Of a DNA stretch of 64,000 bases, positions 35,342 through 46,399 are shown piece by piece (position 1 is the first letter of the stretch; every line of letters starts with the position of its first letter). The notes below the pieces were generated by a model. The model was given only the letters and a program-made list of their open reading frames with translations, had not been told where the DNA came from and searched no databases. Source of the DNA: Camillea tinctor (lineage: Eukaryota; Ascomycota; Sordariomycetes; Xylariales; Xylariaceae); NCBI GenBank assembly GCA_022578605.1, contig MU394139.1:1-64000 (forward strand). The letters run 5' to 3'. Position numbers and translations under genes: made by a program.

Positions 35342-36360
35342 CTAAACAATTTGGCTGTTTGGGTGGTTCAATCCATTGTTCTTTTGATTCAGGAAGTTGG
35401 TAAAGTTTTCCACCACATCTGGGTCATTGGTGGTAAATATTATTTTGACAGTTACCCGGCTTCGAATTTCGTTGGCTAGGGTTATTAGGGCCTTAGACAT
35501 TTCAGGAAATTCCACAATATCGATGCCATCAATCGCGATAATGACGTTTTGTATGTTAGTCTTGTTAATACAGTCAACAAATGTACTCCAGTACTCTTCG
35601 AAAGTATTGCCCTCTGCGATCTTTTTGGTAATAATATCGTCGAGGTCTTTTTTGCTTGAATGAAAGAACCCATCCTCCAGTGACTCGGGTAGTTGGGTAA
35701 GAATATGTTGAATTATAACTTTGGGTGTTCTATTGTTTTTGCTGTAACACCAAGCCTGGAACTTCTTCTTCTCTTCCGTTTCTTGAGGTTTGTTCTGTCC
35801 CGGTTCGTTAAGGACCCGCCAAATATCAATCAGGAGATTTGTTGTATATCCAAGATGGCGACCATGTCCGTTTATCAACATAATGATAGGATCATCACTG
35901 TTGAGCCAATTAACTAGAGCCTCTCTCTCTTCCTGGTCTATCGTTTCGAGGACTGAACAATGGTTCCCACGGAAGCTTTTCCTAAATTTCGACTCTTCCT
36001 CTTGAAAACGAAGTAGGCTGTCGGTGTCGTTATCAATCCTGGACTGGTCATTCGGGATACGAGAGATGGTTTCGGCACCATCATCATTCCCACATCGATC
36101 AGGTGGGTGATGTAAGAGGCTTTCAACCCAACTCCTTACTGTTTATTCAAGTCAGCAGATTGCAACCTTATAATAATACTTCTTATCATTCTTTACAGAC
36201 CTTCTATTGGTGGCTTGGTTCCATCCATTACGAAAAAGTTGATTGTAGCCCGTTGATTAATTCTTTTATCCAAAGAAATATTTATGAAGTTATTTTGCGA
36301 TGCTTGTCCCGAAGCACAATTTCCACTTATTTCGTAGCCACCCTGGATTTCCAAAGGCAT
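35342..36360 (-). CDS. Truncated NACHT/NLR-like protein with N-terminal amyloid-like motif and degenerate P-loop
   Basis: Exon 1 is 36360-36201 and exon 2 is 36138-35342 (62-bp intron, donor GTCTGT, acceptor AACAG, phase 1), giving 318 aa. The N-terminus holds NCASGQASQNNFIN (14-27), the same motif as in the two proteins encoded at 26.9 and 29.6 kb. The middle follows fungal NLR order: an LLRFQEEE...FRKSF linker, a WLNSDDPIIMLINGHG segment where the P-loop is expected, and a Walker-B-like VIIAIDGID (252-260). The segment KIIFTTNDPDVV lies at the sensor-1 position. The P-loop position reads NGHGRHLGYTT, lacking the GKS/T lysine, so nucleotide binding is doubtful. The protein stops shortly after the sensor region, with no WD40, ankyrin or TPR repeats. 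It is either a decayed NLR or a minimal adaptor. Confidence 0.7.
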
Positions 36361-38196
36361 ATTAATGGCAACAGGGGCATGATACGGTTTCCTTTATGGT
36401 AAGACAAAAGGTTCGCCTTCGAATGTATGTAATAAAAAGAATAGTGTTGCTTTGGGGAGGAGAAAGATGGAGAGGGAAGGGAGGGGAGATGGTGAATGGG
36501 GGACGTTCCGAAATCTAATTTAGTCATTAAAAGCATTTAGTACCTACTTGATTAGGTAGAGAGAGAAAGTAATAAGAGTATTAATGTCCTACTTTACTAT
36601 TAGGTATGTCGCTGAGCCTCACCTCCGCCCACCATCATTACTCTCTGCATTCGGGTACCCCCAGGATCCCTGTTTTACCAATATCTGCCTAGTCATTGAA
36701 CCTGCCTACCAACCGGGATTCCGACTAGCCATTGAAGCCATCAGCCCTCTGATGACATATTTTCAATTGTGGTGTGCAAGGAGGCTTGCAGCTGGCAAGG
36801 ATAAAATACTACAGCGAATAATTTGCGCCAAACCGGATGGTGCGCAGGAGATTAGCTAGGCATTTTTCAGGTGTCCAGGAAATGCCTCGATCCCTCCATC
36901 TTATGTTTACATAATTTCTTCACACTAAATAAGCAGGCTGGCGGGAAAAATAACGCTCCTCCACAATCCCTCCACAAACCTCTGCGTAAATGGAAGCCTT
37001 TTTTTCTTATCGAGGCTCTTCCTCAGAGCCCCTTCGATAAAAGTCTCACTCTTTAATAGTAGTGATCTCCTTTTTAAAACAAAAAGATTTTATTTCAATA
37101 CATACTATACAGATAGTTGAAATGTCAAGGAGTTAGAATACCATAGCCTTGTTATACTTGCAAGACCCGAACCCCCTTTAACGTCAGCCGGGCGATTAGC
37201 CTCGACCGGCGGAAAATAAAAGATAACCAGGAAATAAGAAAGATTCGTTGAAAGAACTTTAGCATTCAAATCGTTTGAGCGCCTAATCGGGATGTATATT
37301 AGCTAGTAGTAAGAATAACTCACGTGTGTCCACGATTACTACCTACCTAACCTAGGTACTTACTCCTTGTGTGGCTACCTAAGCCTTATACACCTTATAC
37401 AACCACGCACACCCCCACCATGACAGGCTAGCCTGCATTGTATCTAGGTAAACGCACGGGCGAGATGAGTGGTATAATGGATGTCACCCTAGGCTCTATA
37501 ATCTGAAGTGATGAGTTAGTACGAGGTAGAAAGTAATAAGGCCGTTTGAAGTTCTCACCTTCGCCTTTTTTGCTAGAAAACTTTATAAACTATTTATGTA
37601 ACTACTGAAGGTGGGCCATGTTGAATGTAACCTACCTACGTGGTGGATACATTGAGTAAGAAGACCTGTGTTGAAGAGAAAATGGAAGATATGGAGAATT
37701 GCAGACTTCCAGGAATCGAGAGAATGATCTGCCACGATAATGCTTTTGGCTTGGTATTCTTTATGCAATAAATATGCATTACATAGGTACTTACCTAAGT
37801 ACCTAAGTATGTCCTGACGTATAGAGTAAGCTCAAGGACCACCAAATCACATGACCTTAAGTCACATGACCTCCACTGACCGACAAGAGCGACGGTTGGT
37901 CAGCCCAGCCGATGGCAGCGACGGCTGGCATACTCAGCCCCTTGTCTATATATACACTTAGTTATTTACTTTGTACTTAGAATATCCTGTGATCAATCTA
38001 AGCATGCTTTGTATGGGAACTATCCTTACAATGTGCCTTTCTGATTACTGATACATAACACTCGACCCCTAGTCCTAACACATAACGCATTCATGCCTAA
38101 TGGTATTTAGGTACCTACTGAACATTCGACTCTCTCATAGTAGTCAAGATTACTCTTCAACAGAAGCAAAGTCACCTCGAGTTCCTCTTATACAAA
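36361..38196. other. Intergenic stretch with possible solo LTR
   Basis: No gene is supported; the 91-codon frame at 36584-36859 lacks motifs. TACCTAGGTA-like palindromic words recur (about 37350, 37780, 38105). A candidate solo LTR lies at 37810-38060. Confidence 0.4.
37810..38060 (+). mobile_element. Candidate solo LTR
   Basis: About 250 bp that starts TGTCCTGACG and ends CATAACA, so it has TG...CA ends. It contains a TATATATACA box about 140 bp in, and CACATGACC direct repeats near the start. No clear target-site duplication was found and no second copy is present, so the call is tentative. Confidence 0.3.
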
Positions 38197-40104
38197 ATGT
38201 CATTATTTCCCACACGTTTAGCCCGTTGGCTCCCGTATGTGCCAAAACCGGCGTCAGTCATACGAGGCAAGTAGAACTTCTCTGGCTTAGTTAGTGTATC
38301 CCCTAGTGCTGCTGCCTCGTGGGAGTCTGCTTAGAGGAACAGATAAAGGGGAAAGAGAAATGAATACCGAGTCTGGCTGTCAGGTGTTTTGGGCACGAAA
38401 TTTAACATTGGTGCCTTAGTCTTTTCACAAATCCGCCATCTCAATAACCGCAGAAAAGAACCACCAGATACTAGAAAATTGAGTCTGGAGCAGCAAGAAT
38501 TAGTCAACCTTATTCTAACTGGGCGCAATGTGTTCTATACCGGTGCAGCTGGGACGGGAAAGTCGGAAGTTCTCAAAGCCGCAGTCAAAAGTCTCAGGGA
38601 TCTTGGGTGCCGGGTCCATGTCGTCGCACCAACGGGGAGGGCAGCACTAGCTATTGAAGGCATGACCACATGGTCCTATGCCGGCTGGAGCCCTTCATCT
38701 CATACCTACCATCTCAGAAATCTGCGATCTTGGTCGATAGAGCAGCAAAATCTCCATCGCCTTGCCTATACTGACGTTCTCTTCATCGATGAGATCAGCA
38801 TGGTTGAAAATCACCATCTGGAACGACTAAGTGAGATTATGAAGGCAGCCAAGGCCCACGAAGCTTTGAAGCAAATTCAAGATCAACCAGAGGAAATTCA
38901 GCTGCAGATGTTGTCTCGCTCGGAAAGGCTCCGAAACACTGCTTTCGGAGGCTGCCAGATCATTGCTACCGGTGACTTTTTCCAGCTACCACCTGTGTGT
39001 CCCTTCCAGCGCTGTGTTGAGTGCGGTAATAAGCTTCTCAAGGAGCTCCAGCCGGGTGCGACTACATATCGATGTTCATATGGTCATGGAACTTGGTATG
39101 ACTCTGAAAAATGGGCATTCCGATCCAAGGTTTGGGCACATGCCAACTTTGCCCACGTTGAACTGAAGCAGGTTCACCGCCAAGAGGGAGACCCACGCTT
39201 CATCGATATCCTCAATAGGGTTCGATTTGGCACGCTCACTAGTAACGACGTGATGATTCTCGCAGACCCCGGACGGAAAACCAAAGATCTAAGAAATGCA
39301 GTTAGGTTGTACCCAATTCGTTCTCAGGTGGATAGGTACAATGACGATAGACTTCGAAAGTTAAAAGGCCCCCCTTACGATTTTTTCACTCTAGACTCTT
39401 TCTATTGGAATAAGAAAGCCCATCCACATCTTAAATTCAAAGGCAATAGACAGGATGACGGTACACTGACCGCTTTGCGAGAGCATAAGTATGAGCCAGT
39501 CCTGCGTCTTAAGGTTGGCATGCCGGTAATATTGCTTTCAAATATCAGCATCGGTGAAGGCCTAGTCAATGGAAGCCAGGGCATTGTTGTCGGCTTTACT
39601 TCACAATACCGCATCAACGAGTGGCGTACTGCTAGCGCAAAAGAAAGACACATTCTTGAAATCATGTACAACGAGACATTTCGTTACTTCATGTGGCCCA
39701 AAAACCCCAGCAAGACACTCCCTATCGTGAGATTCAATAACGGCATAACTAAAGTTATCCACCTTCACTGCTCCACTCATGCGATGGGTAATGAGGTCGT
39801 GCCCATTGACAGAAACAATACGAACAAGATCATAGACTACCCCCCACCTTCGGTGCTATGCAGAACCCAGATCCCCCTTACTGCCGGTTGGGCAATGAGT
39901 ATACATAAGGCACAGGGAATGAGCCTCGATGGCGTCATTGTAGATCTCACACGGGCATTCGAAGAGGGACAAGTGTACGTCGCCCTGTCAAGAGCAAGGA
40001 GACTTGATGGACTCAAGGTAGAGGGCGATCCCAATGGTTTGTTAACACGGAAAGAGGGAAACCCAGAAGTAAAGAAGTTTTACCAGGAAAACTTTGGCCA
40101 CTAA
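38197..40104 (+). CDS. PIF1-family 5'-3' DNA helicase, probably mitochondrial
   Basis: Exon 1 is 38197-38266 and exon 2 is 38384-40104, giving 596 aa. The intron uses a GC donor (CGAG|GCAAGT) and a CTGTCAG acceptor, with matching phase. Without exon 1 there is no ATG before the Walker A motif, so this start is needed. Exon 1 encodes MSLFPTRLARWLPYVPKPAS, basic and without acidic residues, as in a mitochondrial presequence. Visible helicase motifs are I GAAGTGKS (about 77-84), II FIDEISM, Q-x-HRQEGD, V GWAMSIHKAQGMSLDGVIVDL and VI YVALSRAR, the typical PIF1/RRM3 set (family knowledge: unwinding of G-quadruplexes and maintenance of mitochondrial or telomeric DNA). A CxxC pair near CVECGNK is an insertion. 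It is shorter than yeast Pif1 and might also derive from a Helitron-like element, but no Rep domain is present. Confidence 0.85.
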
Positions 40105-40761
40105 ACATGTCAGATACCCGGGTCGAATTTTGCCCAGGAACTTGGTTGAAAGTCAAATCGCGGAAAAGGGGAGAAGAATAGAAAAAGAGTCAATGTGTTG
40201 ATAATAGTGTTCTCGTCTGTATCCAACAGCTACTATGTCACCTAAAGGGACTCTCAGTTTATATGTATGGGAAGTATCTCACACAACATCTTCCATAAGT
40301 CAGAAATCCGAAGGAGGTTGCTGGAAGGGTCAATATTCATCTTATAGGAGGCGAAACAGGGCGGGAGGGCGAGGCCTTAAAAAGAGCTATGTACCTTTTC
40401 AACCCATACTCTGGCACTGGGGGAAGATATATCGACGTGAGGCAAAATTCTACGCTTCAAAATATCAGAGAATAGATTGACAATGTGTTTTTTATACTAC
40501 TGGTAGTCTTTCACTAGGTACATTACATGCTATCATATTTGCACCAAATATACCGTTGTTTCAGACTTTTGTAGAGGATCACTATGACGAAGGGAACTCA
40601 TGACATAACAATGAGGTAGCTACTGGTGTGACTGCTATTCAATTAAATACCTGCGTATCCTAAAAGACTATGGGTACTTGCTTTGCCCCCATGTATCGTC
40701 CACTCCCTACCCTCAGTGATAAAAACAAAGCGAATATGCGGGGAATCAAATCGGCTAGGGG
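40105..40761. other. Intergenic stretch between convergent genes
   Basis: No coding region supported between the helicase and the Cys-repeat membrane protein gene. Confidence 0.4.
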
Positions 40762-41676
40762 CTATGCACTATTGCGTTCAGGTCGCAACGTCCAATTTGC
40801 CATATTTGCAATGTTCGTCGGCCCCGAGTACGGCCGCGGGCGTGGGCGAGCAGGCGGAGCCGGTGGTGTAGGAGGCGGCACCCTAGGGTTATCGAACGAG
40901 CCCATATCACGCGTGACAGTCAACTCCGAGTACCTATTAGACGACAGGGCGGGCGGGGGAGGCAATTGTGGTGGCTTCGTCAGGGGCTCCATGCCCATCT
41001 CAGCGCTATCTTGTCCAGAAGAGTCGGAGTGCTGCTGTTGTCTTTCTCTCTTCTTTTTCCGCCTTCGCTTGCAAACGAGAAATCCCACGATAGCTAGTAT
41101 CACGACCAGCGCTGTAACACCTATCGTAAGCTCCATGCCTAAGTAGAACTGTTTATTTTTCTTGTCCGGTTGTTTTCCCGCCGGAGGTGCATCGCCTCCG
41201 CCTCCGCTCTCAGTCTGGACCTGATCTTGCCCTGTACTATTATCCGCATCACTTCCCAAGAAGACCGCCGCACTGGTGGCATTATCGGACAGCACGGCCG
41301 TGGCGAGGTACTCTTCGAACCACGTGGCGGAGTAGTTCCCGTTGCACGGGTTCTCCGTGCAACAACCGAGGAAAGGGGGCAGCGTCAGGCCGCACGTGTA
41401 CCACAGCGCGGGCTTCCCCTGGTAGGGCGGAGGGGCGCAGTCTTGAGGTGGTATGGCATCGTACGCTGAAGCGGAGAAACTTGCGGGCTTCAGGGCGCCT
41501 GCGGGGCACCAGCCGCTCATCGAGCTGACATGGCTGCTGTTGAGGGCGGAGGAGGTGATCTCGCTGTTGCAGGGGTCTTGCTCGCAGCAACCTAGGAAGC
41601 GGGTTGTGCTGTTGCCGCAGACGTAGAATTTACCGCCTTGGGGACACGAGAGGCCGAGGTCTGGGCTGGGTGGCAT
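40762..41676 (-). CDS. Single-pass membrane protein with two Cys-rich FLGCC repeats
   Basis: Single exon, 304 aa, starting at the ATG at 41676; the frame extends upstream only to a GTG. The outer part contains two related Cys repeats, C...FLGCCEQDPCN (20-37) and C...FLGCCTENPCN (95-112), with further Cys between them and several N-glycosylation sites. A Gly-rich segment precedes one membrane helix (about 180-202, ending in VCKRRRKKK). The cytoplasmic tail is Ser/Pro-rich. There is no classical N-terminal signal peptide, so insertion would rely on the single helix. I recognise the FLGCC-x3-PCN pattern as recurrent in uncharacterised ascomycete membrane proteins. A surface receptor or wall role is a guess. 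Confidence 0.75.
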   Translation of the reverse strand: MPPSPDLGLSCPQGGKFYVCGNSTTRFLGCCEQDPCNSEITSSALNSSHVSSMSGWCPAGALKPASFSASAYDAIPPQDCAPPPYQGKPALWYTCGLTLPPFLGCCTENPCNGNYSATWFEEYLATAVLSDNATSAAVFLGSDADNSTGQDQVQTESGGGGDAPPAGKQPDKKNKQFYLGMELTIGVTALVVILAIVGFLVCKRRRKKKRERQQQHSDSSGQDSAEMGMEPLTKPPQLPPPPALSSNRYSELTVTRDMGSFDNPRVPPPTPPAPPARPRPRPYSGPTNIANMANWTLRPERNSA

Positions 41677-44600
41677 CGTGGCCTTCTTAGCTTGCTTGTG
41701 CAATTGATTCAGTAGCACTTAGTATCTGTATGTACGTTGATGGTTGACTTCTATGAAATTGTGGATATATGTCTGGTGTCTTGATTCCGATCTGAAAAGG
41801 GGTGATAACTTGCCAACTTGCTCGATATGTGGTTCTAAGCATTTCGAACAGAAATTATATATATAACCAGCTTTATATAGATTATCCAAATATTCCTTCT
41901 AGCTTAGAGTCATTGTGACTGGATATAGCGTTAAATTAGGAAATGTATTAACACTCGGTTATATTTGTATGGTGAATAGTGTGAAGATGTGAATTTCGAA
42001 TCTTGTTACGCAATATTTGATGAAATTTTCTATGTCATATTATGGCTTCGGGTGAAATAGAATCGACATTGAAGATGTAACCTTCTATTACTGCACGGAT
42101 CGAGCATCTCGTTGATTCCCTGGCAGCGTTCCGCCTCAGAGAAGTTCTAACTCCCACTCAGCCTCAGCATTACCACCACGGAGAAAACAACATTCCCTTC
42201 ACATTCCTGACAAGAGCGATAAAGTAAGGGACAATAGAATGGAAGGTATTTGGCACCATCAGGCGAACGAGCAACCAAGTTAGTGAATCCGAAAACCGTG
42301 TAATATGGGCAGGCCGAATAGCCAAACCAGAACAGCACAAAAGGTAGCCAGTGACTGATCATACCGTAGTTTCGCGTTTTTAACGTAGGTATTACCCGTA
42401 GTTATTTGAATAATATTAGAGGGAATGAACTAGCTCTTTGGTTAACATATCATACGATGGACGAAGATGAGGCTGTCCACGGAGGCTATTACCTATCGTA
42501 CGGACGTGGCCTATTCATAGACATGATTCGGTTCAAAGCCGGCAGGGCAAGTTTTACCTAAAATAGAAAAGAAACCCACTCATGTCCTAAGGCTGTTGAT
42601 GCGAGCACATGGAGTACATCAAAAGCTCTCCTCTCCGGCACCACCTGCCTAGCTACCTGACGCTGGTGAGTCAACGGTCTCGAATTTCCAGTATCTGGGC
42701 GTATCTATAACTAGGTAAGGATAACATTATAGAATATTATCGTAATCCTATCACTTAATTATTAGTCGAATTTGGCTCGGAATGTTTTACTCGGCTGTCG
42801 GAATAGAGCGCTTAGTGATAACATCGTAGATGGGCAGACAAGAAAATCTCTTCCTTTTTTGAAACAAGATGCATTTCTGATATCTTCTTTTCCTTCTCCT
42901 TGGCACCAATCGCATTTACCAAGCCGCATACACCGAGCAGCCGATCAATCTCCCTCACCCCTCCCTTTTGACAACCTATTATCTCTCTCCTTTTTTCAGC
43001 CCCCAACCCAACCCTGACTGACCACCCCCTTTTCCCCACGCAGCCACGGTGCACGATATCACACGAACGCCATAATACCGACGCTAAGAAGATAAAAAGG
43101 AATATAGGTAAACTCTGGCTTTCAGGAAAAGGCTAGGGTCTAAGAAGATGTGTGGAGGGCGGGTGGAAGGTGAAGGATGTGTGAATCTCTGCGTGTAATA
43201 TGAAGTTTGAAATATAGTTATAAGTACCATCTATTATAGGTCAATATCTGTGTGTATGTAACATACAATGTCAAGCTACAAGTCGCAAACATTTGCATCC
43301 ACATTTACGACATTGCACATCCAAACCGGAGTAATTGCACTTCGATAGGGGTTTAAACTACCTACCTATCTAGTTAACTACTTGCAGGTTGGACATGCAG
43401 AGCAGGAAAAACGTTGCTTGTCCTCCTATATGGAGCTATGCTGCGGAAGAATATTATTCGTTTTAAATCAGTCATTGCCTAGCACCAAAGAACGGCGGGA
43501 CCAGAAAGGAGATAGTACACAACAAGGCTGGCCACTAGGTAGTCAACTGTCGTGAACTGCATGAATGCATACCATCGATGATGACAGTTCTGAGTCAGAA
43601 TGAAACGACATTTCCAATTCGCGCTTATAATATCCCACCAATCCCCATATCCACCAACATAAATCTCCTAGAGCTACAACATAAAATACTCTTATTATTA
43701 AGCATTCATCCAAGTAACTCCTATAGGTTATCGATCACCATGACCACTACCATGTTGTCGGCTTTAGCCGGCCTTACGTTGTGTTCCTGTAGTTGAACCG
43801 GGCGACTTCCGGTGCGTTGGTGATGCAGTAAAAACAAGAAAAAAAAAGCAAAAGCTTCGTCACTCCACCTCTCTCTCTCTCTCTCTCTCTAGGTGTTTGA
43901 CGGAATGACAGTGTAGAAGCAGGGTTTTCAATTGACACATGCCATACGAGCACATGCTTAAAGGAAAATAATTGAGGCTATAAGCACCTAAGCATGCAGC
44001 AAGCATGAACTTTCCAGAGCCTTACATACAAACAGACAGGAAAAGGTGATCGAGTGAAGTCAGTGGGACGACAAGAAGACATGGGGCTGGAGGTGGGGGA
44101 GCAGATGGCCAAAAAAAAGGGGGGGCTAGCTGAAATGCATACCAATGCATACGCCGAAGTGTCCGTCAGACAGGCGCCATATGACGACAGACTGAAAGAA
44201 TAATGAGGCTTTACACCGGTGTACGTGAATGTATGTGTGTGATGTACAACTATTTGTTCGATTATGGTGATATGTTGTAAAGTAGCAGGGGTAAGGCATA
44301 GCACGGCATCGCATCGGCATCGCCAAATTTGGCGGCGCTGACCTATATTGCCTAGGTAGGTATTTATTTGTTCTACCCTGCTCTAGTTTCTCTTCTGGCA
44401 CAGGAAGATGCGCGTGGGAAATGGTAGGCGACACAAGACTTGGGGGCACATATGTCTATGGATATATGTTGAGTATAGCGAGCTAGACATAGATACATAA
44501 AGGTAGACGAGGCACCCTTTACTACTTTTTTGACCGCCCCCCTTTCCCATTTCCCCCTTTTCTTGAGCCTCAAGCATCGCAATGCACATTACCACCATCC

Positions 44601-44681
44601 AGCATTAAAACAATCATTTATCAGTCAGTCAATCACAACATCGCCCCCCCCTTTTTTTTTTCCTAGATTCACTCCTTCAAG
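41677..44681. other. 3-kb intergenic stretch, no gene seen
   Basis: Several short frames occur but none has a motif or splice logic. A CT microsatellite lies at 43869-43891. The last 60 bases before 44682 are pyrimidine-rich, as in fungal 5' leaders. Confidence 0.4.
43869..43891. repeat. CT dinucleotide microsatellite
   Basis: About eleven tandem CT units in intergenic DNA. Confidence 0.9.
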
Positions 44682-45161
44682 ATGTCGGCAAGTCGACAAC
44701 AGCAACAATGGGGAAGGTCTAGTCGCACATCATCAAAACCTCCTCAACCATCTCTGGGAGACGCAAGATTACAGCCACCGTCTTCTTCTGCTTCTTCCCC
44801 CCAAGCCCCAAGTGCGCGCAGACGCGGGCAGACAACCCGAGCCCACGATCCATCAGCAACAGCGCATCATCATCATCATCATCCCACCAGCAGTAGCAGC
44901 AGTAGTCGCACACATACGACTGCTACTAAACCCACTAACACCGCCCCTGCTCCCAAGAACCAAACCCCGCTGCAGGCCGGCGGACTCGAAGTCCGCGACA
45001 TCCTGAGCCACCCGCGGCTGCAGCAGGCGACGGGGATGCTGCCGCGCAAGGTCGGGTGGTGGGAGGGTCTAGAGCTGTCGCGCGACGAGCTCTCGCGGCT
45101 GCAGTGGGCGATGAGCCTGCCGGACGTGTATCCGCGGAAGAAGCCTAAGGGGAACTTCTAA
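44682..45161 (+). CDS. Low-complexity protein with conserved-looking C-terminal domain, 159 aa
   Basis: Single exon starting at the first ATG after a pyrimidine-rich leader. Residues 1 to about 95 are low complexity: Gln, Ser, Pro, a natural run of six His and a Ser run. The last 60 residues (from about GGLEVRDILSHPRL) are well ordered, with aromatic and charged residues (KVGWWEGLELSRDELSRLQW) and a basic end. The GC-rich codon use of this part fits a real gene. The family is not recognised. The disordered head with a compact tail could suit a nuclear or RNA-associated adaptor, but this is speculation. Confidence 0.6.
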   Translation: MSASRQQQQWGRSSRTSSKPPQPSLGDARLQPPSSSASSPQAPSARRRGQTTRAHDPSATAHHHHHHPTSSSSSSRTHTTATKPTNTAPAPKNQTPLQAGGLEVRDILSHPRLQQATGMLPRKVGWWEGLELSRDELSRLQWAMSLPDVYPRKKPKGNF

Positions 45162-45600
45162 CTACGGAGGGGGTGTAGATGCTGTAGGGCTGGCAACAGG
45201 AGTAGTAGTAGGTTAACGGGGAAAATATACGAGGCATTTCGGAAGCGACAGAGAGAATTGGTCAGAGGTACTTGAAAAAAAAAAGAAATTGAAAATCACC
45301 ACTTCGAAAATGATTTCTCTTTTTTACGTCGTATTTTATTATTCATCCTCCCCCTTTTTTGCTCCCCAAGAAACCCTCCCCTCGATCCCCTTATTCTCAA
45401 GACTAATAAAAAAAACCGAACGCCGAACTACATGAATCATGATATAGGTATGGGATCAATGTCCCGAACGCAAGTACCTTCTCCAAGGCACGACAGGAAA
45501 CGCAACTCCCCGCTCCGAAAGATTACGATCTATCTATATACACATAAAAGGAAAGAAGCGCAGAGTAAGGGGGGCCGGGACTGGCGATTTTCCATTTTTT
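45162..45600. other. Short intergenic stretch between convergent genes
   Basis: T-rich and A-rich patches suitable for polyadenylation; no gene seen. Confidence 0.4.
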
Positions 45601-46363
45601 TTAATGAACCATGGACTTTCCAATCTCACTCTGCCAGCCCTCCGCCCTCTCGAAGCCATTGGTATGGAACTGGTAGTCAAACAGCGCCTGGCGCACCTCC
45701 TCGGGGGTGTTCAACACGAAAGGCCCATACTGCACGACCTTCTGGTCGAGGATCTGCCCCGCGATGAGCACGAAGCGCGCAGGGCCCTCCGCGTTCTCGG
45801 GGACCTCGACATTGACGACATCGCCGCGGGGCTCGAACACGCAGTTATGGTACTGCTGGACGGTGTGCTTTCCGTCGCCCTGGCCAAACACGGCGGCGCC
45901 CTCGAGCTGGTAGGCGAAGGCGTTCCAGCCGTCGGGGAGGGGCTGCGCGAGGCGCGCGCCGGGCTGCATCTGCACGTCGAGGATCCAGACGGGCGTGTAG
46001 GCGAGGTCCTTGACGCTGTCGACGCCGGCGGCGCGGCCGGAGATGACGCGCACGTGGACCTTGCCGCCGTCGAGGTCGGCGCGCGGGATCTCGGCGGCGC
46101 GCAGGTCGCGGTAGCGCGGCTCGCAGGCTTTCAGGTGCGCGGGCAGGTCGACCCACAGCTGCAGGCCGACGTTGGCGCTGCCGTCGGGGTTCTGGCGCGG
46201 CATCTCGGCATGCATGATCCCGCGGCCCGCCGTCATGAATTGCAGGTCGCCCGCCTCGATGGTGCCGGCGTGGCCGGCGAAGTCCTCGTGGTCGACGGCG
46301 CCTTGGAGGAGGTAGGTGATGCTGTGTTTTGATGGCGGGTTAGTGTAAACAGGAAATAAAGAG

Positions 46364-46399
<36 letters not shown>

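Noticed and set aside
26867..36360. A complete canonical NLR gene
   Set aside because: No intact NACHT with P-loop plus WD40, ankyrin or TPR repeats is present; only separate effector-like parts and a truncated NACHT.
45604..46332. 242-codon plus-strand frame
   Set aside because: Mirror of the GC-rich pirin exon 2; no motif of its own.
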